DNA of 64,000 nucleotides from Pseudomonas abietaniphila (GTDB lineage Bacteria; Pseudomonadota; Gammaproteobacteria; Pseudomonadales; Pseudomonadaceae): the NCBI RefSeq assembly GCF_900100795.1, contig NZ_FNCO01000021.1:62001-126000 (forward strand), read 5' to 3'. Positions 33,813-43,283 of this stretch are shown in pieces. The stretch's first letter is position 1; every line of letters begins with the position of its first letter. The position numbers were made by a program, and so were the translations under genes. Under the pieces are notes generated by a model. It saw only the letters and a list, made by a program, of their open reading frames with translations. It was not told where the DNA came from and made no database searches.

Positions 33813-34182
33813 TGCTATCGGAGCCTTCATTGCGATCAGCGCGAGAGCGTGTGAACGCGTAGTCGCCGTGCTGATAGGAGCTGGTGACCTCTTCAACGAT
33901 ACGGATCAGCGACCAACCAGGACGCAGCCACCTACACGGGGCAGGCGTCATCGCCAGATCCTCGGTATCGTCCCCTCCCACCTCGTAGCTTTTTCCATCG
34001 CTTACCCAGCGGCCTACCATGAAAGCGTACTCAGGTTCACGCTCGAACAGGTGCCACACGCCGCCGGGACAGTCCTGCCCATCATCCATCGCGATGTATC
34101 GCGGGACCAAATGACTTGCATAAGGCCCGTTTTCAGTGATTCCTAGTTGTGCCAGTGTCATTTCAGGGGTTTCAATAGCCAT
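33805..34182 (-). CDS. Hypothetical protein
   Basis: Unrecognised 125-residue soluble protein rich in Trp and Asp. GAGGTGGG precedes the ATG. First gene of a three-gene overlapping unit. Confidence 0.73.
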   Translation of the reverse strand: MAIETPEMTLAQLGITENGPYASHLVPRYIAMDDGQDCPGGVWHLFEREPEYAFMVGRWVSDGKSYEVGGDDTEDLAMTPAPCRWLRPGWSLIRIVEEVTSSYQHGDYAFTRSRADRNEGSDSNV

Positions 34183-34270
34183 GGCCCACCTCGGGCTTCG
34201 TAATGTGGTGGTGAGATTTGAAGCGCAGAGAAGGCCATCGAACAGGATGAGTGTTCAAGAGGCGCAATGA

Positions 34271-34699
34271 TCACCCACGCTTGGTAGAGGTCGGATCGAT
34301 AAATGCACCCTCTTGCAGGTCGACGGTGGCGCAAAGTGCCTTCACATTGTCGATATCACGCCCGCGGATGATTTGGGCGTTGCGATTGGCGCTTTCGAGT
34401 AGACGTCGGGCACAGTTAGAGTCGCTCCCTGCCTGCTGGATTGCCTCGACTGAGGCCGGACCGAACCCCAACGAAAAGTCAGTTCCGCTCAGCGCTTTCC
34501 ATGGCACGGAGTAAAACGACGCCCCGAATGAAATGGTCGCCACCAGAAAGGCGGCCAGGGCGGCGTAGCCCCACTGCCGGCTCTTCTGCTTTGGTATCAA
34601 AGAACATTGGGACAGGTTCGACAAAGGAATCACCCGATGGGAAAAAGGACTTAGCAACCTTCCGAATGATATCGCGTATGTATACTTCCTGTGAATCAT
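34271..34699 (-). CDS. Membrane-anchored protein, paralogue of 45748; start uncertain
   Basis: The C-terminal 95 residues have one membrane helix (WGYAALAAFLVATISFGAS) and a domain that matches the protein at 45748-46002 (GPASVEAIQ, CARRL, NRNAQIIRGRD, ALC against APASVTEIQ, CAKRV, NRDARLIHRRD, ELC). The N-terminal part from the ATG at 34699 looks unnatural. The overlapping frame 34479-34712 codes a more protein-like stretch there. Either a frameshift near 34575 joined the two, or the gene starts at a TTG near 34600. Confidence 0.6.
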   Translation of the reverse strand: MIHRKYTYAISFGRLLSPFSHRVIPLSNLSQCSLIPKQKSRQWGYAALAAFLVATISFGASFYSVPWKALSGTDFSLGFGPASVEAIQQAGSDSNCARRLLESANRNAQIIRGRDIDNVKALCATVDLQEGAFIDPTSTKRG

Positions 34700-34712
34700 C
34701 TAGTGCTGGCAC
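34479..34712 (-). CDS. Overlapping frame, possible frameshifted N-terminus
   Basis: A 77-codon frame starting with GTG. Its first 45 residues (DDSQEVYIRDIIRKVAKSFF and onward to FFDTKAEEP) look like genuine protein. After that the frame turns into low-quality Arg/Gly-rich sequence exactly where the membrane helix begins in the neighbouring frame. A one-base shift around the GTGGGGC run would fuse both halves into one protein. Confidence 0.35.
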   Translation of the reverse strand: MPALDDSQEVYIRDIIRKVAKSFFPSGDSFVEPVPMFFDTKAEEPAVGLRRPGRLSGGDHFIRGVVLLRAMESAERN

Positions 34713-34735
34713 CCTGGCGCATGGAGAGGATGGCC

Positions 34736-35158
34736 CTAGTATTGCCGGAGGCTCTCAAGGGAGTCGCAAAGTGCCTTACACAGATCTTGGAGTCGCTCTA
34801 GGGTCTGTTTCGAAACTGCGATCTGGCCTGCGGAATTATTGGATTGAGAACCTACCCCTTTTACGGGGCTCAGCAGCTCAGAAGGTTGAAAGGCTTCACA
34901 AAGTTTCAGCCGCTGATCTTTCCGGTCCTGCCAGAACGAGACTGGAAATGACAACACAGCGGGATCGCGCCTAAAGGCAAGGACGTCGTGGACCAGTCCA
35001 GAATCAGCGACATATTGGAACAGGAGGGTTCCCGTGTTGGATTTACCCAGTGGACGCAACCCGGCCGCCTGGAGCTGATCAAAAAGGACCGAAAATTTCC
35101 GTCCGCCCACCTGCTTGGTGAAGTCTTCAAGTGCCTTAGCCGTCGCGGTACTGCCCAT
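34736..35158 (-). CDS. Hypothetical protein
   Basis: Unrecognised soluble protein of 140 residues. AAGGGG precedes the ATG. Leu- and Gln-rich C-terminal helix. No motif recognised. Confidence 0.74.
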   Translation of the reverse strand: MGSTATAKALEDFTKQVGGRKFSVLFDQLQAAGLRPLGKSNTGTLLFQYVADSGLVHDVLAFRRDPAVLSFPVSFWQDRKDQRLKLCEAFQPSELLSPVKGVGSQSNNSAGQIAVSKQTLERLQDLCKALCDSLESLRQY

Positions 35159-35442
35159 TACAACCCCTTCTTTGGTTTATTCCGGTCGATCACGCTGATC
35201 GGTGCCTCGGCACATGGTGCCCAGCTGGCGAGTCGCTGTACATCCTCTTTGAAGGTTTGAGCACTTGCGAATCGTCGGCTGATCTGGTTTGATATTTACG
35301 TCAGTGATTGAGGCACGGTGGCCGTGCGAGCACTCAACCTGACAAACCAAATCATGATTGAACCTGATCTGACGTCCAGCTTCGCACCTAACGGCCCTAC
35401 ACGCGCAGCTAACCCAAACGTCCGGATCATAGGGGCTTCGTC

Positions 35443-36474
35443 ATGTCTGCAAAAAAATTGCTTCAACCTCTCGTACACAATCTCGTATCCCAGCTCTCTG
35501 CGTCCGGGCACGCGCTGAAAAACCACGACTGCTACCAGCTGCTCCATGCCGCGATTGGTTCGGTCTCGCCAGAAATAGCCTCTCGGACCAAGCTGCCTTT
35601 CCTGGCGGTACGGGTCCATGATCGAGAATCTCGCCAGTACAACTTGTACGACACGATGCTGCGCGCGAAAAAACTCTTGAACATCAGCGACCTACAAGCA
35701 GTTGCGGTGGCAGAACAGGTTATTGAGCTGCTCCGTGGTGCGGGTATCGGCATAAATCAGGTACAACTACTGCTGGACTGCTCGATTCCGCGGCAGGTAA
35801 AAAGCAGCGCCTTCAAGGCGCTTCTGAAAAACCTTGAGCTTAACGATGCCGGCTTAAAAATGGATCCTGCCACCGCGACCCTCGCCATTGCTGCCGGGCT
35901 GATCACAAAGCCTGACACCACATGGCAGAAACGCTTTGAACAAGCCGCAGCGTTCCCAAAGAAACGCAGTGAACTTGTTGATCTTGTTACCGAATCAGAA
36001 TGCTACTTTTGGGTGTTGCCACCAGCATCCAGCGATAGTACTCGCCAAGCTTCACATGATCGATACATCGGGCAAGGCCAACATGCGAGTGCGGAACTGG
36101 GTATGGGCTTCAGCATCATTGAGGCTGGTTGGGTACGTGCAAAATACCCCTTGAACCGCAGCCGCAGCGGAGAAACATACACCCAGTATCGCCTCACTTC
36201 GCCTATGTGGTCTTGCCGTGTTAATTCCGGAACGTGGGGCTTGGGCAATCTTCTGGTGAGCAGTATCCAGGACGGTGCGCCCTACTCATCCGATCGCCTG
36301 CATGATCTTCTTCCCGGCGGGCTGAAATCACTTCCCCGAATCCACGGCTGCCATACATGCCGCACGCTGTTCATTGAGCCAACAGCCGGTTACGAGGATG
36401 TGCCGACTCGTTGTAATTGTGCCATTTCAACTCTGGTTTCAGAAAAGAGCAGCACGACCCCGGCTAGCGAATAA
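35443..36474 (+). CDS. Hypothetical protein with C-terminal zinc-like Cys motif
   Basis: Unrecognised plus-strand protein of 343 residues. The N-terminal 180 residues are mostly helical. A C-terminal CHTCRTLF and later CNC pattern suggests a zinc ribbon, as in some plasmid regulators and DNA-binding proteins. The ATG at 35443 has a weak site, with GGGGCT upstream. It is followed at some distance by two small plus-strand genes. Confidence 0.75.
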   Translation: MSAKKLLQPLVHNLVSQLSASGHALKNHDCYQLLHAAIGSVSPEIASRTKLPFLAVRVHDRESRQYNLYDTMLRAKKLLNISDLQAVAVAEQVIELLRGAGIGINQVQLLLDCSIPRQVKSSAFKALLKNLELNDAGLKMDPATATLAIAAGLITKPDTTWQKRFEQAAAFPKKRSELVDLVTESECYFWVLPPASSDSTRQASHDRYIGQGQHASAELGMGFSIIEAGWVRAKYPLNRSRSGETYTQYRLTSPMWSCRVNSGTWGLGNLLVSSIQDGAPYSSDRLHDLLPGGLKSLPRIHGCHTCRTLFIEPTAGYEDVPTRCNCAISTLVSEKSSTTPASE

Positions 36475-36602
36475 ATTCCTCCCGTGGCAGAACCACGCCA
36501 ATCGCAAGATTGGGCTATGGGAACGGGCGTCGCTTACCTCAGACCTGAAGGTTTTGTCACTTCAATCAAGCCAACAGAGCTCTATGCTCGATGAGGTGCT
36601 AC

Positions 36603-36827
36603 ATGAATACTGAAGATAAAAAACAATCGACACTGGCTGTAATCAACGCGTTGACTGAGATGGCCTACGACGGCGGTTTTGCTGACGGAGTAGAGGTAGG
36701 CCAGCACATCGGTTTCACCGCAGGCGTAACGAGTTTGAAAGCCGCTTTGGCCTGTGGGCTGCGCCATGGCTCTCCGGAATGTGGGAAGGCATTGGAAAGC
36801 TTCAAACGTCTGGGCTTGACTGAGTGA
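36603..36827 (+). CDS. Small hypothetical protein
   Basis: Unrecognised 74-residue protein, Gly- and Ala-rich, with two Cys. GAGGTG lies before the ATG at 36603. No family recognised. Confidence 0.7.
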   Translation: MNTEDKKQSTLAVINALTEMAYDGGFADGVEVGQHIGFTAGVTSLKAALACGLRHGSPECGKALESFKRLGLTE

Positions 36828-36999
36828 TCTACCAGGAGGCCAAGGGACTGGCCTACCCTTGTTCCGGGATCTTGAGCCAGGCATAGGTCAAGAAAACGCT
36901 TACACAAGGATGCTCTTCATCACCTCTCACAGCGATAACCGAGCCGGCGGAGATTAAGCACATCTTCGCCAAACTATTTTTTCCTTGAGAGGTATTCCA

Positions 37000-37425
37000 A
37001 TGTCAGTCCCCGACAACACAGCAGGCGATGAATCAGTTTCATTCCGCATGCTCAATGAGCATGAGGAGAACGAATTCAAATTCACATATCGGAACAGGTC
37101 TTTTCTGGTCACCTTCCTCCCCGATGAGGATGGCGCCACGCCTGAAGATCCTAATCATGAGCATCCGGTTACCGCTGAACAAGCAGCAACCTGGCACACA
37201 GGAGAATGGTGGTACCACCACGTCCTGGTGAACGCGATCGACTCTGAAGGCGCGAACCTCGAACTTCGGTTGTGGACAGGAGACTCCTTAAGCCTGCTGC
37301 CGAGTTTCAAGGACCACACCGACTCTATCAAACGCGTCTGCGACAGTATCTGCGAGCAGCTGGACAAGCATGGCATCACACCCGAGATACAAGCGATGCC
37401 CAACTCCGTGGATTCCGATCTCTAA
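37000..37425 (+). CDS. Hypothetical acidic protein
   Basis: Unrecognised 141-residue acidic soluble protein. GAGAGG lies before the ATG at 37000. A strong terminator follows the stop. Confidence 0.76.
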   Translation: MSVPDNTAGDESVSFRMLNEHEENEFKFTYRNRSFLVTFLPDEDGATPEDPNHEHPVTAEQAATWHTGEWWYHHVLVNAIDSEGANLELRLWTGDSLSLLPSFKDHTDSIKRVCDSICEQLDKHGITPEIQAMPNSVDSDL

Positions 37426-37436
37426 CTGCAACATCT

Positions 37437-37468
37437 AACCGGCCTGCTTAACTGCGGCCGGTTTTTTT
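37437..37468 (+). terminator. Rho-independent terminator
   Basis: AACCGGCC / GGCCGGTT stem followed by seven T. It ends the plus-strand gene at 37000-37425. Confidence 0.92.
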
Positions 37469-37501
37469 CCTCACGAAGCCGGTTCAGCCTGAAAATTTCT
37501 C

Positions 37502-37531
37502 AAAAAAAACCCCGGACACGATGGCCGGGGT
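37502..37531 (-). terminator. Rho-independent terminator
   Basis: Minus-strand ACCCCGGCCA / TGTCCGGGGT stem followed by eight T. It faces the previous terminator and ends the gene at 37597. Confidence 0.9.
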
Positions 37532-37596
37532 CACAGAGCGTTAGGGCATGGACGAACAATCAAGAATCCGAAGCGTTATTGATTGGCACCATCAGT

Positions 37597-37974
37597 TCAA
37601 CTTTCAAAATCGGCCTTAGCTATCGCCTCACAGTCTGAAAGGGTATAGGCACTGCCAACATACTCGTCCAGATCGTCATCACTGAAAACCTCATACCGAG
37701 AAAGCTGGTGCTGGAACACCGCGACATAGGGTGCGGCCTTCAGGCTATGCACGATTTTGGAACCGGACACTTGATCGGGAACTGGTTTGTCGCTGACAAC
37801 AGGCGAGTTCTCTAGGAGCGAGGCTCGATCGTCTTTTATGGCAAATTCAAATTCATCTTCGGGAAAGGGAGTCATCTGAAAAAAGGCGGACTCTGCGATG
37901 AGTTTCGCTGCAAGCGATGTTGCAGCTTGAACGCCAACAACGGTCTTCTTGAACATTTTACCTTGAACAGTCAT
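37597..37974 (-). CDS. Hypothetical protein
   Basis: Unrecognised 125-residue acidic protein. AGGAGA lies before the ATG. Residues 8-32 are mildly hydrophobic but not a clear membrane helix. Confidence 0.75.
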   Translation of the reverse strand: MTVQGKMFKKTVVGVQAATSLAAKLIAESAFFQMTPFPEDEFEFAIKDDRASLLENSPVVSDKPVPDQVSGSKIVHSLKAAPYVAVFQHQLSRYEVFSDDDLDEYVGSAYTLSDCEAIAKADFES

Positions 37975-38032
37975 TCCAATCTCCTGGGTGGGTTACTTCA
38001 CGGCAAGAGATGACCAACACTCAACAAGAAGA

Positions 38033-38368
38033 TCAGGCACGGCCTGCGAGCCGGACGACACCCGTGGACCGGGAGCGTGCAAGCTTTAGAGTTAGCGTCA
38101 TCGCCCTCGCGGCAAACCGGCGGGCCTCCCGCATACGTCTGACTCGATCTTTGGCCAAACGCGCTGAGCCGATATGGTTTCCTCCCTGGCGTAGCTTTAT
38201 CGACTCATAATTCAGATGCCGGGCGTGCCGCACAGCATGAATCAGCTTCGCCTTCTCCATCCTTAGCGACGATGCAAGATCGCGCCGCACCAGGCGGCAG
38301 TAACACACCAGTCCGCATGCTGAGATGGCAGCTACAGCCGAGGCTGCTCCCACAATCAATATGTCCAT
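38033..38368 (-). CDS. Small membrane-anchored basic protein
   Basis: A 111-residue protein with an N-terminal membrane helix (about 3-26) and a very basic, Arg- and Ala-rich cytoplasmic tail that could bind nucleic acid. AGAGGGG lies before the ATG. Confidence 0.72.
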   Translation of the reverse strand: MDILIVGAASAVAAISACGLVCYCRLVRRDLASSLRMEKAKLIHAVRHARHLNYESIKLRQGGNHIGSARLAKDRVRRMREARRFAARAMTLTLKLARSRSTGVVRLAGRA

Positions 38369-38463
38369 GGTTTCCCCTCTGTATTTAAACTGTGGACAGT
38401 CGACTCACCAAATCGACTCTCCACAGGCCCCGGCATCACCAGGGCATGCGGAACGGTTAGGCA

Positions 38464-38994
38464 TTACTCCTTGGGAAGTGCTTCGCTTTTGGCCAGAGCC
38501 ACGGTCAGGCGGTAAGAGCTGCCGTTGTTGGTCCATTCCAGCGTGGTGGAGTCGCCGACGCCGAGCGAGGCCATTTTGGCAGCGTGATGCTTCAGCGGGA
38601 CGCCCCCTTCCCCCTTCAGGATCTGGTCGTACTGGATCGAGGTCTGAACATGACCGGTTTTTTCGAACTCGCCTGGCGCGGGCTCATCCGGTGTCACGAT
38701 CAGTTGGTATCCGTACGTCTGGATTACCGAGCGTAGAGTCGTTGTGTTGCCGTTGACGACTTTCTCCGGCTTACCCACCTTCTCCCAATGCGCTGACAAG
38801 CCGCCCTGACCGCCGCCAGTGCCGATGGATTCGACTTTGACGACTTCACTGCCGCCGGCGGCGCTGGGGTTGACCAGTTCGAGTTTTGTCAGATAGGTGA
38901 AGTTGTATTCGCTCTTGGGGCCCAGCGCAAAGCTGCTCGCCGAGGCCGCGCAGAATGCGGCACCGATCAGAAGACTGCTGAATTTCATATACAT
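38464..38994 (-). CDS. Exported hypothetical protein
   Basis: A 176-residue protein with a signal peptide (ending ASSFA near 23) and a beta-rich mature domain. AAGGAA lies upstream. The ATG at 38988 is an equal alternative. Its layout resembles the exported protein at 49197, though the sequences are not alike. Probably periplasmic. Confidence 0.78.
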   Translation of the reverse strand: MYMKFSSLLIGAAFCAASASSFALGPKSEYNFTYLTKLELVNPSAAGGSEVVKVESIGTGGGQGGLSAHWEKVGKPEKVVNGNTTTLRSVIQTYGYQLIVTPDEPAPGEFEKTGHVQTSIQYDQILKGEGGVPLKHHAAKMASLGVGDSTTLEWTNNGSSYRLTVALAKSEALPKE

Positions 38995-39076
38995 CCATTC
39001 CTTTCTATTTCAGGGTGTGGGTGGCAGGGCCACGGTTTTAGTATCCGCAGATGTTTGAATAAGTTGAACTTGTGAA

Positions 39077-42000
39077 TCAGCATGCTCTGAGCTCGTACCA
39101 AATGCCGAGAGCCTTGGGGTTATGCGCCTGTGGCATCGACTCGGGGAGGTTTTCGGCCGAAACGAGATCTTTGTCCTGTTCCAAGTCGTTCCTAATCCGT
39201 TCCCACTCTTCTGGTAGCAGCCACTGTTTTTTTGCGCGTCGTGACCAACTGCTCGTAAAGTCGAATTTCGTATGTTCTGTAGCCTCGTCAGGCATAGCCA
39301 TGAATACTCGGGAGTAAGGGGCTTCCTCGGGAAACGAATAGACGGCCAGCTGTCCAGGCATGCGGCGAGCGAGGTCCTCTACGTTGCCAAACAAACCGTC
39401 CAAGCCATGATCTGAACCGAGCGTTAAACCACCAGCAAGCCAGACATTTTTACCGTCTTCAGGGTCGTGCAGCTCACAAAGCAGTTCATCAAGGGAGGGG
39501 GATCGCTTATTGGAGGTTGAGCACCAGGAAAACTTAACGGCGTCAGGCGCATGGATGATTTCGCCAGAGTAACGAAGCGCTTCTTGGGGAGTTACAACGA
39601 CGAGTGAAAGCGACTCGCCAACGCCTGCGCGGGTTGGATATTCGTCGAATCTATTTCGAGCATTTAGCTCATTTTCATAGACGCTTATGTACAGCTGTTT
39701 AAGCTCATTACGAAGCTCTTCGGTCGGGGCGATGGCAGCCAGAAACGTAACGGCACTCGAACACCGCAGCGCCAGCACTGCCAGCTCTTCTTTACCGTAG
39801 CGCTTGCCCCATGTGATACCGATCGGAATAGTGATGGCGGGTTCGACAACTTGGCCAGTTCGCATCCCGTTCTTTTTCACATACTTCGTGAGCGAAGGCC
39901 GCAGCTGATAAAAGCGGGAGACTGCTCGACTGAATGCCGCCGGCGTGGAAAGCAATTCGCGCAGGTTTTCGATTCCAGCCTCGCACTTTTCAAAAGCGTC
40001 CTGTTTCTTGTCGGGGTTGCTGAAACCTGAAAAGGTTTTGAGCCAGACGTCCTGGTCGGCTTCGAAATCGCGCAGTAGTTCTTCCCCGGCATACAGTCGT
40101 GGCAGTCGTTTCCAAACGCGAGCAGTCTCAGAAATCCCTCGCTTGCCCAGACGCAAGGTAATTCGATGCAACCAGACGTGAGGGGTCAGGCGATCGTCCC
40201 TTTCATGGTCGGCCGGTGCGCAATAAAGTACGAGCTGAGCTTTCCCTGTCACTACAAGCCTTACAGGATTGAGCCCTTGCTCGTTCGCCCAGTTCTGGAT
40301 ACGGGGCAACTGATCATTCCCGGCGTGAACCAGTAAAAACATCAGGTCAAAGAGGGATGTCCAGTGCTTGCTATTGAGCTGCTCCGTCGCCGCTGGCAGA
40401 GCTTCACCTCGGTTTGCTGCACGCCAAAGCCTGACGGCCTTATCTACCAACTTCGGAGCATCGTCTGTGCTCAACACGCGGCCATCGACCAACGCCTGAA
40501 GCATGACGTCTCGACTGGGCTGCTCTTGAGCACGCTCCGCCTCGATAGTGGCCAAAGCGCTCTTGAACAATCGGATATATGACAGATGTTGGACCCGCGA
40601 TGCCCGGTCATGGATGTACGCACGCAAATCCTCAGGGTCCACGGCATCAAGCACCAGATAGGGCATCAGTGGCCGCTCACGGGACGATCGATATTTGCGG
40701 GGCATGACCTTAACGTTGACCGCTTGTTGGCCACGTACGGTTAGCGGAATGCTCACGCAAGTTTCGATGCCGTCCTTGTAAGCAATGCGAACATCCGAGG
40801 TGCCCTTGAATGTGTTTGAAACCTTCACGCCACCTGGAGAGGTGTCCTCGGTGATCAAAAGGTTCCACAGGCCAAGCACTCGGGACCCGGAGGTCAAGAA
40901 CCTGTTCGCTTGCTTGAGCCAGTCGGTTACAGGCACTCGGGCCGGGCCGCCGGTCAGCATCTGCGATTCGTCGTCGTTGTGCAGAAAGCGGAAGTGCTGG
41001 CGCTGAAAATCCATGCTGATGAAACTAAAGTCCTGGACGCCATCGTAAAAGTCGCCAAAGAGTTTCAGGCGGTGATCGAGGCCACATAGAAGAATGAGGA
41101 GACGCTTATAGTGGAGCGCCTGCTTCTCAAAATCCCCAAGCGACCTGGTGTATTGCAGGCTGTCGAATGTGATCTGCTCACCATCCGATCCGGTGAAGAG
41201 GTGATCAACCTCACTCTTAGTCGGGAACAGCCTGCTTGAACCTAAGTGAGACTCAACGGGTGAAAGCACGAGATTGATGTTTTCACCATCTCGCACAAGC
41301 AAAAAAACCTTCTTGTTCTCTGCATTGCGCATCTGGGATTCCCACGGATCCTGGTAGTCCAAATTGTGGCGCGAGGAAGCCATGCAGATGACGCATCGTG
41401 AGGTCGGGAAGATTTGGTCAACCAGTCCATTTTCGATACGGAGTAGATCGAGAAAACGGTCGAGCGCCCGGTGATCATCACCGACTTCCACATCGTCAAA
41501 TACCGCAAGCTCCTCAAGCATGACAAGCTTCTGCTGGACGACGGTCAGTGGCTGATCCGCCGGCGCGCTCACCCCCGACCGAACCGGCTCCACGTAAACA
41601 TCCTCGCCAGTGTAGAGATGCAGACTTTCGACTCCGTCCTTTATCTTCGAAACATGCCGGGTTACGTCGTGCACCTGAGCGAGAGCTGCCGCACCCTGCT
41701 CGCTGAAATAGGGTGACATTCGAGCTAACTTCGCGGAGATCTGCTCCGTCTTCTGCTGCAACCATTTCGACTGAATGGTTGCAACCGTGAGGCGGTGCTC
41801 AGCCTGATCCTGAATGATCTTTATGGTGCCGGCGGTGACCCCGCCGGACAGGGCTTGGCCAAGATTTCGCGGAGGCACGAATGCTGGATCAATCACCGCC
41901 GGTAGCTGGTTGGTAATCTTGTCGTCCTTGGCGCGAGCCTGTGCAAGTCCCTCCTCCACGATCTGTTGCATTCGCTTAGGATCGGATTGGGTTTCGATCA

Positions 42001-42409
42001 GCTCACGCTGTAGGTCACTTACCTCCCCTTGCAGCGCCAGCAATTCCGCTGCACGAATCTTTTGCCAATCAGGTTCATGCTCGAATTTGTCGAGGTAGTC
42101 CTTGATTCGAAAACTGTGCTGCTTCATTTCACGCCAGTTGGTGCTGGAGGATCCATCAGCCCGGACGGTCTTAATGGTCGCGGTGCGGCCGTAGTGCCTC
42201 GGATGCGCCCTGAGATGAACGGTATGAGCTGAACCATCCACCCAGTCGATAGAGAGGATCAGGAGGGTGTCACCCTGCTGAATTGCCTCCTCGGGGATGT
42301 CCACACGACTGGTGCCGTATTGCCCCGACTCAAGGCTCTGAAACCGCTCTAGACGCTCAAACGAACCGCTGTCGTCTGAAGTGCCGGGGGGCAGAATTAT
42401 TTCGCTCAT
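39077..42409 (-). CDS. Very large protein of unknown function (about 1110 residues)
   Basis: The longest gene in the window, about 1110 residues from the ATG at 42409. Residues 60-240 are helical with coiled-coil character. A large alpha/beta region follows, then a C-terminal part with repeated Leu/Arg-rich helices. I find no Walker A, HExxH, nuclease or kinase motif, no signal peptide and no membrane helix. It is probably cytoplasmic. It stands alone behind a shared-motif promoter. Possible roles include a structural, conjugation-related or defence protein; none is supported by sequence. Confidence 0.85.
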   Translation of the reverse strand: MSEIILPPGTSDDSGSFERLERFQSLESGQYGTSRVDIPEEAIQQGDTLLILSIDWVDGSAHTVHLRAHPRHYGRTATIKTVRADGSSSTNWREMKQHSFRIKDYLDKFEHEPDWQKIRAAELLALQGEVSDLQRELIETQSDPKRMQQIVEEGLAQARAKDDKITNQLPAVIDPAFVPPRNLGQALSGGVTAGTIKIIQDQAEHRLTVATIQSKWLQQKTEQISAKLARMSPYFSEQGAAALAQVHDVTRHVSKIKDGVESLHLYTGEDVYVEPVRSGVSAPADQPLTVVQQKLVMLEELAVFDDVEVGDDHRALDRFLDLLRIENGLVDQIFPTSRCVICMASSRHNLDYQDPWESQMRNAENKKVFLLVRDGENINLVLSPVESHLGSSRLFPTKSEVDHLFTGSDGEQITFDSLQYTRSLGDFEKQALHYKRLLILLCGLDHRLKLFGDFYDGVQDFSFISMDFQRQHFRFLHNDDESQMLTGGPARVPVTDWLKQANRFLTSGSRVLGLWNLLITEDTSPGGVKVSNTFKGTSDVRIAYKDGIETCVSIPLTVRGQQAVNVKVMPRKYRSSRERPLMPYLVLDAVDPEDLRAYIHDRASRVQHLSYIRLFKSALATIEAERAQEQPSRDVMLQALVDGRVLSTDDAPKLVDKAVRLWRAANRGEALPAATEQLNSKHWTSLFDLMFLLVHAGNDQLPRIQNWANEQGLNPVRLVVTGKAQLVLYCAPADHERDDRLTPHVWLHRITLRLGKRGISETARVWKRLPRLYAGEELLRDFEADQDVWLKTFSGFSNPDKKQDAFEKCEAGIENLRELLSTPAAFSRAVSRFYQLRPSLTKYVKKNGMRTGQVVEPAITIPIGITWGKRYGKEELAVLALRCSSAVTFLAAIAPTEELRNELKQLYISVYENELNARNRFDEYPTRAGVGESLSLVVVTPQEALRYSGEIIHAPDAVKFSWCSTSNKRSPSLDELLCELHDPEDGKNVWLAGGLTLGSDHGLDGLFGNVEDLARRMPGQLAVYSFPEEAPYSRVFMAMPDEATEHTKFDFTSSWSRRAKKQWLLPEEWERIRNDLEQDKDLVSAENLPESMPQAHNPKALGIWYELRAC

Positions 42410-42484
42410 ATTGGGCACCAGGAACGCTGGCTGCACTGAGGAAGTTTCACCCCTCAGGCGCCATCTATTTGGATGACAGAATAG

Positions 42485-42518
42485 GTAATATATAACACGT
42501 ACCAATAATACTAACAAT
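42485..42518 (-). promoter_or_regulatory. Promoter with shared motif, best sigma-70 fit
   Basis: Read toward the gene, TTGTTA (42512-42517) and TATATA (42489-42494) are separated by exactly 17 bases. TACGTGT fills the end of the spacer. It lies about 80 bases before the start of the giant gene. Confidence 0.75.
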
Positions 42519-42557
42519 CTCTGCTAGCGCGTATCGATGATACATATCAGGACGGAG

Positions 42558-42788
42558 TCACCGGCGATACCAGTTCAACTGGTAGCACCTGGCGTCATCA
42601 GGTATTTGATCGCAGGGCCACCGTAGGCATGCGAGGTAGACTCGTTCAGGCTTGCTCGGGCTTGGCCTGACTGATTGCACGAGATAGGCCGAACCACCGG
42701 ACGTGACGATGTAATCGCCTGCGCTCAAACCTTCGGCGCCGTCAATGTACAGTTTGCAAGGCGTATAAGGCTGACGGCGGGCGCCCAT
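42558..42788 (-). CDS. Small hypothetical protein
   Basis: Unrecognised 76-residue protein, Trp/Tyr/Cys-rich and basic, beta-rich in look. AGGAAC lies just before the ATG. Confidence 0.7.
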   Translation of the reverse strand: MGARRQPYTPCKLYIDGAEGLSAGDYIVTSGGSAYLVQSVRPSPSKPERVYLACLRWPCDQIPDDARCYQLNWYRR

Positions 42789-42925
42789 GATCGAGTTCCT
42801 ACAGGTCGAGTAATAACGGTGTCTGTATGAGGGTCGTATCCCAGAACCTCAGGCGGGCGTGCGCACAACCAGCGATTGGCCGGATCTGTCGTTTCAAAAA
42901 ACCGCAGTCCTTTCAGTATTTGCAA
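42725..42925 (-). CDS. Possible overlapping small protein
   Basis: A 66-codon frame with a TTG start that overlaps the genes on both sides. Residues 5-45 (RFFETTDPANRW and onward to VGTRSW) look like real protein, and the 105 bases between its neighbours would otherwise be empty. The last 25 residues overlap 42558-42788 out of frame. Uncertain. Confidence 0.32.
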   Translation of the reverse strand: MQILKGLRFFETTDPANRWLCARPPEVLGYDPHTDTVITRPVGTRSWAPAVSLIRLANCTLTAPKV

Positions 42926-43283
42926 TCAGCTCAAAGTCATGACCGTATTCGTCACAATTGCAGTCGACGACATTGGTCTCACCGACGGATTCGCACGAGC
43001 AGAACTGAGCGACCAATTTTTCATAGAGAACGTCCTCCATCCCGCTGCCAATCTCATTTTTTGTCAGGCTGACGGTGCGCCGTTCCTGTGAACCAGGATG
43101 CATGAACTCGAACGCAAGGGATTCAGGGCGAGGCTTCGCGCTGAGCGACTCCAGCAAGTCTTCACCCTGCTGTGTCATCTCCCAAAGTGCAGGGCTTCGT
43201 TGCACCCGGGCGAGGAGGCCAAGCTGGGTCAGCACGTCGAACCACTCCCGGCCAATATCGGCACCCTGGCTGTCACTTGTCAC
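42894..43283 (-). CDS. Hypothetical protein, wHTH-like N-terminus (GTG start)
   Basis: A 129-residue protein. Residues 10-50 (REWFDVLTQLGLLAR, then LWEMTQQGEDLLESL) resemble a winged-helix or MarR-like end. The C-terminal part has a CSC/CNC cluster that might bind metal. The GTG start overlaps the stop of a 22-codon frame (GTGA), implying coupling. Confidence 0.68.
   Translation of the reverse strand: MTSDSQGADIGREWFDVLTQLGLLARVQRSPALWEMTQQGEDLLESLSAKPRPESLAFEFMHPGSQERRTVSLTKNEIGSGMEDVLYEKLVAQFCSCESVGETNVVDCNCDEYGHDFELIANTERTAVF

Noticed and set aside
33682..34146. Plus-strand frame of 154 codons
   Set aside because: Antisense to two overlapping minus-strand genes with ribosome sites and membrane segments.
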